64,000 nucleotides of DNA. Source: Tubulanus polymorphus. Lineage: Eukaryota > Nemertea > Palaeonemertea > Tubulaniformes > Tubulanidae. The translations under genes were made by a program, and so were the position numbers. The stretch lies in the NCBI RefSeq assembly GCF_964204645.1, contig NC_134030.1, forward strand, positions 13,007,947 to 13,071,946, in the 5' to 3' direction. Of this stretch, positions 35,501 through 48,600 are shown one piece after another. A model generated the notes under the pieces. It was given only the letters and a program-made list of their open reading frames with translations. It did not search any database and was not told where the DNA came from. Within the stretch, counting starts at the first letter, position 1. Every line of letters begins with the position of its first letter.

Positions 35501-38500
35501 TAATCCTAACCATCCTTTGCGTCCTAGGTGGGATCATTCCTGGTAAATGGCGAGCGTTATCGCGTGAACGCGTCACTTGCAAAATTCCGAGTTTCCTAGA
35601 TAGATTTGGGATCTATCAAGCCCTAAATATACGTGTGGACAAGACTCGAGCAGACCTCGATGTTCATACTGACTTACAAAAAGAAATTGGAAAATTTCCA
35701 GAAAATTGCTCTTGATTTGCGGTAGCTTTTAACAGCTGTGTAGACCTGTATGAAGTGTAGTGAAGTGTCATCACGGTTAGATCAATTTTCTCAGGATTTT
35801 TATATGAATCCGCTTACACTGTACATATTGAGTATTTTGTACACTTACTCAAATGACTGATCGAAAATATTGAACACAAAAGATTGTTGGTTTTTAGCAA
35901 ATTTAATATTTCACCAGGCACCAGGCCCGTACACAGAATGTTTATAGGGGGGTTCTACTTGGGAAAAGGGCAATGTCACCAAAAAGGTACCGAAGTGGTG
36001 GCGGTGGCCGGGCTGTTGCGACCAATGGAGGCGCGAAGCAATGGGTTGAGAAAAATTTTGAACATTGTCATTATATACCGCATAATCCGGTCTTCCGTGA
36101 TTCGGCAACTACGCCTCTAAGAGTCGTTTATGATTTGTATTTGTGGTAAGCCCAGCCTGAATGATTATTTATGATAGTTATAAATTCGGATTTTGTGCTA
36201 ATTTTGAAAAAGCATTTCTGCAGATACTGCTGTCTCCGGAAGACCGAGATTTCGTTAGATCTTTTTTGGTTATCGAACCCACAAGATCAGAATAGTGATT
36301 TTCATGTGTACAGATTTCGTGTGGTTTTATTCCGGGCGAAACCCTCCCAATTGAATGCTACTTTGAAATTGAATGCTACTTTGAAATATTGCTTAGAACA
36401 TATCGGTAATGAAAGCTGTTGACATGACTCGTAGTTTGTACGTGGATAATATTATTTCCGGATGTGATGAGTGATGACGTACTTAATTTACTAGAGTATT
36501 ATCATTCGTCGCGGTCATTGTTATCAAGAGCAGGGTTTAACTTAAGAGAATGGACATCTAATTGTCAAGATCTGAATTCAGTAGCAAAGTCTGAAAATGT
36601 ACATAGTGATCAGAATTCCGTATGGAATACGGAAAACGATACGCTTCGGTTAGCACACACTGAATTAGATGTTGATTGTTGTCTGACAAAAAAACGATAA
36701 ATTATAAGGGATACACCCAAAATCTTCGACCCTTTGGTATTGATTAGTCATGTTACGATTAGATCGAAATTGTTGATTCAGAAAATTGGGCTCATAAATT
36801 TGATTGGGACGAACCTTTGCCTTCTGAAATCAGAGAACAATGGCAAGCAATAGTACTTGATTTGGAAAGAGCAATGAAACTATCAATTTCTAGGCAGTAT
36901 TTCAATCATAACAATATGAAAACCTATCAATTGCATGTGTTTGCTGACTCAAGTGACAAGGCTTATGACACCATCGCCAGTAATAGGGTATATGTCTTTT
37001 CATACCAGAGGTCGAGAGGTCGAGCTAATTTTCACTAACTCGCCCCTCTCAACCTCTGATATGATAAGACATATAGGCTACCCTAATACTCTAATAATAT
37101 TCATATAAATGAACATTATTTATATGAGTATCATGTAAGAAAATCAATTATATATTAATTATAACAGTGTGAGTTAAGTGTGAGAAATAATTCATATTTT
37201 AACATTGAATATTCATATTTGAATGAATTAGATTTATTTTAATAAAAGTTTTGTTATAAAAATGAAGAAAGAAGATGAACCGCAATTCAAAATCGAAATC
37301 AAATATCTGCCGCCACAATAACAATACACTTTCGCATTAGGATTAAACTTTTAAAATTCATTATCTAAATCACATTGAATTCCAATATTTGATGAATTTT
37401 CATTATAGATAATTTGTTTATTATCAAAATTAAAATAATATAATTGTCGTTTTTCAATTCTTAAGTCTAATATATCGTTGTAATCTTTAGAAAGAATTAA
37501 ATCATCATTTCATTCATTAAAATGAGTTTTAAGAATGTTTTCATCTAAATTACCTTTTATAATTCAAAACTGTATTAAATACTTTATGATTTTTGACGCC
37601 ATTATCTAACGTATCTATAAGTTCAGTGATTAAATATGTTTCATTTGATAATATTTGATTAATCATAGTAATATTATCGATTTTATATTGGCTTCCATAC
37701 ACAAAATTTGTTGCTGAGATATAATTTTTAATGTTTTAAATAATGAAATTAAGTTATCAGTTTCTTTGATTTCGATTTTGAATTTCGGTTCTTCTTCTTT
37801 CTTCATTTTTATAACAAAACTTTTATTAAAACAAATCTTACTCATTCAAATATAAATATTCAATGTTAAAATATGAATTATTTCTCACACTTTACTCACA
37901 CTTTTATAGTTAATATACATGTATGATTGATTTTCACATATATGATATTCATATATATAATGTTCATTTATATGAATATTATTAAGGTAATAGGGTATAG
38001 GCCTATGTCTTTTCATATCAGAGGTTGAGAGGGGCGAGTGAGTGAAAATGAGCTCGACCTCTCGACCTCTGGTATGAAAAGACATATACCCTATTACTGT
38101 CGCCTATCTGAGATGCGATAATAATTGTTCTTTCGTAATGGCCAAAAATCGGGTCTCACCGATCAAGAAGCGTACCATTCCGGAAATGGAGCTACTTGCT
38201 GCGTTGCTAGCAGCACGTTTGGCTGCTTTCATTAATAGAACATTTTCGGGCTTGAATCGAGAAATTTGCTTGTGGTCCAATAGCACTATTGCTCTTAGCT
38301 GGTTGAAAACTGAAATAATTCTCCCAGTTTTTGTTGCGAACCGTGTAACTGAAATAAAGAAATTGTCGAAAATGTCTAGTTGGAGATATTGTCCTACGAG
38401 TTCTAATCCAGCTGATTTACTAACTCGAGGTGTTTCTACTAATCAGCTTCAAACTGCAAATATATGGTGGCAAGGTCCTTCTTTGTTGACTGATTCCCGA

Positions 38501-41500
38501 TGGCCTGAATTGAATTCTGTAAATAGTACTGCAGTAGACGAGATATTGTTTCTGTTGATATTTGTAATACTAATTTAGTGACAAATAATGACGTTGGTGT
38601 ACACAGATTATAGAAATAGGGCGCTTTAGTTCTTTGCTTAGGCTGTTACGTGTCACAGTACTTTTAAATAGGTTTATCGATAAGTGTAGAAAACGCATGG
38701 TTAGTGCCGACACAATTAGTGTATTAGAGTTAGAAATAGCCGAGAAGCAATGGATTCGTAGTTTTCAAAAACATGATTATGCTAATGTTATACGTTTAAT
38801 CAAAATCGGGTCGAAAAAGCGTAATAATTTGGTGAAACAGTTTAGATTGTTCGTTGATGGAGAAGGCATCTTGCGCTGCGGTTGGAAGCTACACAACACA
38901 GCGTTATCAGAAACAGCCCGATCTCCCGCTCTTTTGTCGAAATATCACCATTTCACAACATTGTATGTGCATTATAACAAGATAATGCACGAGGGTTCAG
39001 CGGAAGTAATAGCATATATCAGACAGGATTAGGCCCTATTGGATTCCGTGCATTCGTCAAAGAGTGCAGTCTGTTACACAAAAATGTAAATTAATGTTGT
39101 GTGTAAATTAATTACGGGACGTCCTTTCAGACTTCCTAATTCCGCACCGTTACAGTCGATACGTGTCAAAGAAGCGCCTCCTTTAATCCATGTCGTATGT
39201 GTTGACTTTACAGGAGCATTGTATACTAAATCTGAAAATGATAAATCGGACCAGAAAGTATATATTTATTTCTTTACTTGTGGTATAACCCGAGGGATAC
39301 ATTTAGAGCTTGTGAGGGGAATGGATGTCGATTCATTTCTGCTAGCGTTTCGGAGATTTTGCGCTTATAGATCGATACCCAGGGTAGCTATTTCAGATAA
39401 TGCCGCAACATTTATCTGTGTAGCAGAACTTTCAAAATTGTTAAATTGGCTACAGTAGTCAGATTAAACGTTCGTGGCAGCGAAAGAGTGGCGATTTATT
39501 CCTCGAAGAGCACCTTGGTTCGGAGTTTTTATGAGAAACTAATCGGAGTCGTTAAAACATGTTTAAAGGAAGTGCTTGGTCATGCTAGAGTAACTTTAGA
39601 CGAGTTGCATACATTGTTGATTGAATGCGAAAGTGTTATTAATTACCGCCCTCTGACGTACGGTTCTAGTTCTATTCCAGACATTGAGCCTCTAAATCCG
39701 TCACATTTATTGCATGGACGGCGTATGACGAAGCTTCCGCATCGTGCTGTAGATGAAAACGTCATCAGCGATCCTGATGATGGGGCTACACGGAATTACG
39801 TAAGAGGCAAGTTCGTCGAGCGTTACTTATGCAGCAATTCTGGGACCGATGGAGAAACGAATACTAAACATCGCTACGAGAACGTCATATTGCGTCTAAA
39901 ATCGGGAGTGATATTGACTGTGTAAGGGTCGGAGATGTAGTGCAGATTCACGCGGAGGGACCTGGACTCGGTTGGATGTTAGTGAGCAAGTTGATTAGCG
40001 GTCGAGTGCGTAGTGCCGAGTTGAGAACTACTTCCAGTAAAACAAACCGTCCTGTGAATAAGCTGTACCAACTTGAATTCAATTGTGCTGATTACTTTAA
40101 TTCTGAGAAACCTGTTATAGAAATTCCAGTGGCTGTTCGTCCTAAACGAGCAGCAGCTCTTAAAGCTTAATCCCGGCTTCAACTTTTGGCTCGCCGGGAG
40201 TATGTTGGGAATTACAATTAAACTAACTGTAATAATATTATAATGTTGTATTGTGTAAGGATTACCTTTTCACACTTCACACATGTTCATCTAGCGTAAC
40301 ATAGCTGGGACGCCTATATAATGTCAAACTATGTGAAATAAAATCAGAATTCTTCATATAACACATGATAAGAGTCGTCGTCGTCTGTCTCTTGTCTTTT
40401 ATCGTATTCGAGTCGGATTCATTCACAACAGGCCTATTTTACTTGTTTTTCGATCAATTTCCTGGACTATAAACAGGGGCGGATCCAGGGACTACTGTAG
40501 CACAATATATAAAAAGTGCATTATCCACGAAAAACGAGGGGGTCTGAGTTTATGAGAATTTACTGCATTTTGGTGCAATATCCAAGCAATAAGTGAAGTC
40601 CTGATGCAAATTGTTTTCTATGAAATTTACTGCATGAAAAAGTGGTTTCCAGACAATAAGGATGATATAGTGTGCCTTTTTGGTGAAAAGTATCCTGCCT
40701 TGTCTTGTAAAAATGTTCCCTTTTCAACGTTTGGAATTGGTAGAGACGACTAAAAGTTCCCTTTTCCTGTGTCTGTTTCGAAATTGATTGACAGCCGAAT
40801 GTGCCCTTTTGTTTGAAATTGTCTGCCTCGGCTTGTAAAAATGTGCCTCTTCTACTTTTGTGATTGTTAAGGCTGGAAAAAGCTAGCTGGAAACCGCTCG
40901 AGTGAAAACTTACCGCAATGGCAGGATATGTCCAGAGCTACAACTTTGCTAATGATTGTGGTTACAAAATATGCATAGGTACCAATATTATATGGAAATA
41001 CTAAGTTATTCTACTATTCAACGCCCCGTGGTGACCATAAATACCTTGAAACTTACTACAATCATAGAACATGTTATGAACTACAACTTTGCTATTGATT
41101 GTGGTTACAAAATATGCATAGGTACCACTATTATATGGATATACTTAGTAATCCTACTATTCAACGCCCCCTGGTGACCATATACTGAAACCAATGACCT
41201 TGAAACTGACCATAATCATACAATATGCCATGAGCTACAAGTTTGCGATTGATCGTGGTTACAAAATGGGCATAGGTACCAATACAATATGGAACAAGAA
41301 AATTAATTCTAGTAAATTATTCGACGCCTGCGAAAAAAATGTAGAATTTTTGGGATAAGCTAATGTGGGATTGCAAATTTGAAATCGAAGTTGTAAATTT
41401 GGGGAATTATGAAATTTGGCGATTGGATAGATGATACAGGTCGTCGACTGTAGTAGTGGTTTTTTTATAGTGAAAATTGTCTATAATGATATCTTTGCGA

Positions 41501-42347
41501 CCGACTTCATTCCCTTGTGCCTCTAAGCTGGTCTGCAACTTCATTGCCTCCATGGTTGAGGAAAGAGCTCGTCTGGTGTCTGCTTCGCATCATGACTTTG
41601 GAGCATGGTGTGGCCTTAGCCAGCCAGCCCGGTTGGCCGGTTTGGCTGTCAGCTACCAGGGCACTCGATATCCTTTTGAGTCTGGGTTGAAGTAGATATT
41701 GTCATTTAAAATAACTTGTTTATATTATTCTGTATGAATTACGCATGTATCTTGTATGTTGTATTTTCTTATTCTAAAATTTGTCACTTTATTGAATTTG
41801 GGAATTATATATGTAATAAGGATCAATAAAAAATTGAATTGTTACCTAATACACATGCCATTAGAGGACACGGAGCCGTATATGACAGCTATGCTATTAT
41901 AAATTGCTAATCTCATGAAACCTGCGTACCCCTAATATCGAACATATTTTCTAAAACATTTGAATATTGAAATTATATGTTTACACATTTCTATATTGAC
42001 CGCTTGTAGCCGCCGATGAAATTCACGCCGGACCTACACAGATCGTAGATAGCTTCGTCATTCCACCAGCATCCCCATGTCAGGGTCCTACTTTTATATA
42101 ATAATAATAATTTATTTTCGTAAACCGGTTACGAGGTAACCAGTGCAAGCCAACAGGCTGTACATAAAATTAAGGCGCTGGAACCTTGTGCAGAGTGCAG
42201 GGGAATGTGCAGTGATACAGTGATACTTATATAAATAATGCTATTAATAATCTTAATGCTAACAATAATAATTATGCTAATCAATAATGATAATAATAAT
42301 AATAATGATAATGCTAACAATAATAATAATGCTAATCAATAATAATG

Positions 42348-42420
<73 letters not shown>

Positions 42421-42570
42421 AAATTCTAATAATGATGACAACAATAACTTAAACAAATACAAATACAATGATAATCATAATTACGACAATAAACTATAAC
42501 CATTACTATTTCAGTAATTTAGGTAAAGATACTCATAATGATAATAATAATAGTAATAATAATAATAATG

Positions 42571-42615
<45 letters not shown>

Positions 42616-45600
42616 CTAATTATAATTGATTACAAATATGGAGAAAGCAAATGCCACAGATAATAATGATTACAAAGATAGATAGTCTAGTGTAGCAGTC
42701 TAGACAAGTTTAGTTAAGACTAAACACATACCAAGTTTTTCCTCAACGGGAGATGGATAATTAGACGTATTTCAGTAATATTTGTTTTTTAAATTGGAAT
42801 GATAGTGAATTTATGCTGGTGGATGAACGGATAACATTCGGAGTATTTCGCCAAATACTAGGCATCTGAGCTAAGAAAGATTTACTGTATAATTTGGATT
42901 TATGGAAAGCAGCTCTCGCATAGTTAAACTGTCTGGTAGTGTGCGAGTGGAAGTTAAAATTATGATGAAATAAATTTAGCAGTGGAGATGGGAGAGAGTT
43001 ATTAGTGTATTGAAATCCTAATTTGATAATTTCCAGTTGAATCAGATCATGGAATTTAAGTATTTTATATTTTTTTGAAAATAGGACCTGTTGGGGCGTT
43101 ATAAGCTGAGTTTTCGATGAGTCTTAGTGCTTTTTTCTGAATAGTAAAGAGACTTTTGGATTGACTAGATGATAACAATGGCCCCCACGCAATAAGTGCA
43201 TACGTTAGGTGACTTTGGATATAGCTTATATATAACAGTTTTTTAGTCCAGCTGGGAATGAGATTTTTTAAGCTTCTTAAAAGATATAAATTTTTGTTTA
43301 ATTTGTTAATTAATTGATTTACATGAGGTTCCCAATTTAGACGATCATCAATTAGTAAACCAAGAAATTTAGTAGAGTTTACTATTTCAAGAGAGTGTTT
43401 TCCAAATACTATTTTGTATAATGATTTGTCAATGGTTTTATCTTTTGAAAAAAGTAAGCACTTTGTCTTATCTATGTTAAGAGTGAGTTTATTTGAGTTA
43501 AACCAATCAATGATAATATGTAGATCAACTTTAGCATTATGCAATAGTGAATTCATATGTTTGTTGGAAATAAGTAAGTTAGTATCATCTGCAAAGGAAA
43601 CAGCTTTAGTGTAGCAGAGGTTGCGATTAAGATCATTGATATAAATAAGAAAAAGTAAGGGCCCAAGGACCGATCCCTGTGGGACAACAAATGAAACGGT
43701 ATTATAGGAAGAGTAGGCATTATTAAATTTAACAAATATTTTACGATTGCATAAATATGATTTGAACCAATTATAGTTATGACCTCGAATACCATAGTGG
43801 GATAATTTAGATAATAATTTGTTGATATCGAGGGAGTCAAAAGCCTTAGATAAGTCCAGAAAGAAGCCAAGGGAGTGATCCCCCTTTTCAAGATTTTGTA
43901 GTATAGAGCCTGTAAATTCTGTGATTGCTTGAGTAGTAGAGTGTTTTGGTCTAAATCCATATTGGCTGTTATTCAGTATGTTATGTTCGCATAAAAATTT
44001 ATAAAGACTATTGTGAACTAATTTTTCTAGTATTTTCGCCATGACCGGAAGTAGAGATATTGGTCGGTAGTTATTAAGGAATGTTTGTTTCCATTTTTAT
44101 ATAGAGGAATTACCTGAGAAATTTTCATTATATCTGGAAATATACCATCCTGAAGGGATTTATTGCAGAGAATTGTCAGAGGATCGATAATATTGGATAT
44201 AATCAGTTTAAGCATTCTATTATTCAGTAAGTCATTGCCACCAGTGGTCTTTTTGGGGCTAGGTTGTTGATAATCCACAAGATTTCCTTCTTGTTGGTTG
44301 GATTTAAAAAGATTGAGTGGGCATTCCTTGCCCCCATGTAAGTTGTAAAATTGTTTTTAGAACTTGGACATTTGTTTGCATAAGAGCTACCAATCGAAGA
44401 AAAGAAGTTACAAAATTGTTGGCTTATTGATTTAGGTTCCTCAACAAGTTTATTATCGATGTTGAATTTATTAGGGATCCCCGATTTGTCATTTAATTTA
44501 CCTGTGGATTGCTTCAAAAATTGCCATAATTTGCGACTATTATTGGAAAATAATACAATTTTGTTTGCATAGTACGATTTCTTTTGACGCCTTTTAATGT
44601 AATTTAAATTAATTCTGCAAAGAATATAGTTTTTATAACGTTGGTCAGATTTGTCCAGATTCAATACTTTTTTATAAAGTTGATCGCATTTCTTAGAGCA
44701 TTTTAAAATTGATTTAGACATCCATGGTTCATAAATATGAACTTTCTTCTTAACTTCTATTAGTGGGGATAGAAGAGGGGACTCTATTAGAGGGGATAGA
44801 TATCAGACTTCCAAATCGTGTATACATCCGCCATTTTGACCGAATAATCCGATTTACTTATCATTTCTATTCATGCCTGCCGCTTCTAATATAATCCTAC
44901 ATCCTTTACTATTACAATACGTCTTCTAATGATATCCAATGCAATGTAAGATTTCGACGGTCAAATAGAGCTCATTACATAATCACAGGAAGCCATTCTA
45001 CATCTTTGTCAATAATATTTTGCCAAATAGCTTGTATGTGTACACATGGACCTGTGACGTTTTGCACATCGATGTACGGTTGTCGTTTGTAAAATGACGC
45101 TAAATGGTTAACATTGTTTAGGTTTCATAATGGTAACGTTTTATAAGGTGTCAAAAACTAATTTATTTTATTGTAAAATACCTGTCACATGCATTAAAGA
45201 TCCCTTTTCATAGACCTACCACAAATTGCGATGAAAAATGCCAAACCAGCAGGAAGCTACAGGGATTCAAGAGGTTAGGCCAAAATCGACATTTTTGGGC
45301 ACAAAAAATGTCACAGGACGGCCATCTTGAGTACGATCGCCCCAATTTTCTCATGCTGATGGGCCGTTGAGGGATACAAACATATGTGAACGATCAAGGT
45401 AATTGATTAAAGCGTCTTAAAATTTCCCTTGGAAACTTCGAGAATGTGTGAAAGTCCTGATTTTGGCGAACAAAAATGGCTGCCAGTCGGCCATCTTGAA
45501 TCTGACCGGGCCAATTTTTGGGCTGACGATGTGTCTAGGGTAGATACATGTATAAACCAAATATCTAGATATTACCTTGCAGTGTCTTCAAAACTTCCCA

Positions 45601-48600
45601 AAATAACTGGATTCCGTCTACGGACGGACGAACGGACGGACGGACGACGGACGAAAAGTGAACGCAATAGCCCACTGGGACTTAAGTCCGAAGTGGGCTA
45701 AAATGATACTTTCACCAAAGAGGAGGGGGTTAAACTTACCTGTAAATCCTTTTCGATGTCTACTCTCTGAAAAAGTGAAGAAAGCAATTAGAACGTAGGC
45801 CTCGGCAAACGGTAGTCGATAATGCAGTAGCTTAAAAAGAGTCTATGTATTCCAGGACGCACGAAGGCGCTGGTCTAACCGTGATAAGACTAACATGACT
45901 TGATTTGAGGTTGCTACAAAACACTGTTTAGATTTTACAGAATACAATTTAGGCTATTGCTCTCAACGAAGACACAATAAATATAAATTATTTTTCTGTG
46001 TGATTTTCTTCACATAGAAAAATGGCCGCCATGGAGAAAAATGGTAAATTTAAATATAAATTATTTTTCTGTGTGTTTTTTTCACACAGAAAAATGGCCG
46101 CTGTCGAAAAGAATTATAAATATAAGTATTGATTATCTGTGTGATTTTTTGCACACAGAAAAATGGCCGACATCAAAAAAGAAATTATAGATATGAATAT
46201 GAATTATTTTTCTGTGTTTTTTTCACACAGAAAATTAATTTCATATAGGCCTAAAATAATTATTTTTTTTTGGGAGCTACAAAAAAGATAAATACAATTG
46301 TCGTCAGGATGCCGCAGTATAGAGCTAATTTTAAAACATGTACATTTTTATTCAACTGTTCATGATGTAAATTTGATGATGAACAAAACAGTTTCTTCCG
46401 CCTCATTTTAAGGTGGAAAAATACATCCCCCCCCCTTGAAATTGATTTTACTTTTAATATTGTATGCACTTTATTTTTGCAGGATGAATAAGCTGCGTTG
46501 GAGAATGTCGTGTCGTGTGCATACAAAAAGTGGTAGAATAAGCGAAAAGAATTTCATCGATACCCTCGACGAATGCATTACTATACTAGTCTTTGAAATT
46601 TATTTTCATTAAGATATTACATTATTGAAGATATAATAGGTATGATAAAACGGAGAAAAATGTTACAGGATAATTGGGCTGTACAATGAGACTGAAACAG
46701 TCTATCTAAGCCGTATCACCCAGAAGCATCCACACCCCACACCACATTCATCACGCTCACACATCATGCACACAAGTAATAAACATGCGAATAGAAACAA
46801 AAACATGTTTCACATTTTACACATAAACATAGGTTTGTATAGAATGAAAATTTACAAAGTGTTGAATAGTGTTTTAATGTAGGTACGCTTATAGCCAGGT
46901 TCGCTTTGTCTTGTTCGAATTGATAGAGTATTCCATAATAGGGGACCGGATATTTTGACAGTCGAAGGTTTTCTAGTTACAGTTCTAAAATAAGGCAATC
47001 TTAATCTAAATTTATTACGCGTAGGTTTATTATGAATTTGATAATTGAAGTTCCAATAGTTGTTAAAGGTCCTAGGTAATTTTGAATTGACGAATTTATA
47101 AAAATTTACAAAAATAGCTAGTGGGTGTTTGTAAATATTCTTAATTTCTAGTATATTTAACCGAGCAAAAATAGGATCAATGTGTTCTGAATAATGGGAT
47201 TTGCTGACTAGAAACGGATAGCACGTTTTTGTAGGATTGTTAATGGATGCAGTTTATAATCAGAAGTTCTTCTCCAAACAATGTTACAATATTGAAGATA
47301 TAGCTCTATTGAAGATAAATACAAGGTACGTAAAGAATTAGAAGACAACCTGTGTTTAACACGATGTAGAACGCCAACACAACGTGACACTTTTTAAATA
47401 AGGCGTTTTTACGAGCATCCGATTTTTGCGATCGATCGTTGGAACGCATTTACGAGCACCGATTTTTGCGATCGATTTCACGATCGGCGTTTTAACGAAT
47501 ACGATTTTCCGATCGATTTTTGAAATCGACCAACTCGCTCGGCGAGCGATTTGATTTCCAAGATGGCGTTACCGGGTAGTTCATAACGATACAACTTTTT
47601 CTCAACGTCGCCATATTTATGTCATGTGATTAGCCAAATGCATCGTCATTTTTACGAACGTTCGATTCGATCGCACGATCGGAGTAAATCGTTCACGAAA
47701 TCGATCGCAAAAATCGGATGCTCGTAAATGCGCGGTAGCAAAAACGAACATGTTATAAACGCATTGGTGGACCGAGGGAGTAACAATATTTCAAGCCCGG
47801 GCTGAAATTCGGTTAATTAAGATGTGTTCGCCATCCAACAGTTAAGTACCGTACTATACTGATGAAGTAATACTATAGGGCCTAGTAATTTACTGACCAA
47901 CTTAGGATACACAAAGCAGCATCATAACAATACATGACACAGTTCTCTCACACTGATTTGTGCTTCAGTCGTGAATTGCAGGTGTTTTGGTTCAGACATT
48001 CATTCACGTTATCTTGGAATCAAAATTAATATGATAGGACCAGTTTAGGCGCTTTTTTAATTACTTGGATTTTGGGAGGAAATCTTTGGTGGGGAAAAGT
48101 GAAAGAATTTTAAAATTCTTTATTCAGAGGTGGTGTACACTTTTACGTAGGTGGAAGGGAAAAAAAGAAAAAAACGTTTCTTTTTTTACCTATTTCTTAA
48201 GGCAGAATTCAAAAGAATTCATAAAAAAATTAAGAAATGACATTTTTCACTTAAGAATCTAAGCTCCCAGAGTAATTGAGCTGTTTCATGAATCGCCTGG
48301 ATTTCAGATCGATCTCCGAGAATCTAGTCATTTAAGAATTCCAGTTTTCTCTCAAGTAGGCCTATATGGGATAGATAACAGCTCTCCATTAATCTACAGA
48401 GTCAATTAACCCTGTAATTAAATGGAGATGTATCGCAACTGCTCTGTGTCAGACTATTACGGACTGGAACTTATGCCATTTCACTAACCAGTTTATGAAT
48501 CCACAAAGGAATATAATTAAACTGACACACTGATGAGATATCTAGCTTTACTTGTATTTTAAGCATATGAAAATAAAAGATTTTCTTATTTTATTTTTCT

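Larger units (their letters stand above)
36121..40430 (+). mobile_element. BEL/Pao LTR retrotransposon, 5'-truncated and decayed
   Basis: Polymerase domains follow in BEL/Pao order on the plus strand: reverse transcriptase (LNDYL, KAFLQI, then the YVDN active-site motif near 36440), connection (FDPLG near 36740; WDEPLP near 36810), RNase H (FADSSDKAY near 36945, resuming at 38099; RTIPEMELLAALLAARL), integrase zinc region (about 38900-39110), integrase core and C-terminal region, then a 228-bp 3' LTR. Gag, protease, the first part of RT and the 5' LTR are missing. Several frameshifts and stops break the frame. YVDN instead of YVDD is usual for this clade. It lies in intron 3 of the CNBD2-like gene, opposite in direction. 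Confidence 0.9.
42100..44800 (-). mobile_element. 5'-truncated LINE (CR1/L2/Jockey-type)
   Basis: It carries the reverse transcriptase from just before the polymerase domain to the C-terminus, then a 3' region and an ATT-type simple tail (TATAATAATAATAATTTAT on the plus strand at 42096-42114). The endonuclease domain and first open frame are absent. The unbroken R2 copy fixes both borders to within a few bases; a 4-bp TATA flank is possible. Multiple frameshifts show it is dead. Confidence 0.85.
41290..45160 (-). mobile_element. Repeat R2, copy 2 (split by a LINE)
   Basis: 41.29-42.10 and 44.80-45.16 kb together equal copy 1 (24533-25660) in reverse order. The break lies at CTTTTATA/TATCAGAC. 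R2 itself interrupts R1, so it is younger than that R1 copy and older than the LINE. Confidence 0.82.

Noticed and set aside
36979-38098. Foldback as a simple hAT MITE
   Set aside because: The flanks give 6 bp rather than 8 bp and the ends start AGTA, which fits Polintons better.
41477-41695. Frame in R2 copy 2 similar to one in copy 1 (25278-25514)
   Set aside because: The two copies differ by frameshifts and neither shows a domain; similarity reflects the shared repeat, not selection.
42277-42499. Poly-Leu and poly-Asn frames
   Set aside because: Translation of the TAA repeat in the LINE 3' region.
46260-46526. 88-residue frame with a hydrophobic C-terminus
   Set aside because: No splice sites, no family match, within a repeat-rich intron; kept only as a note.
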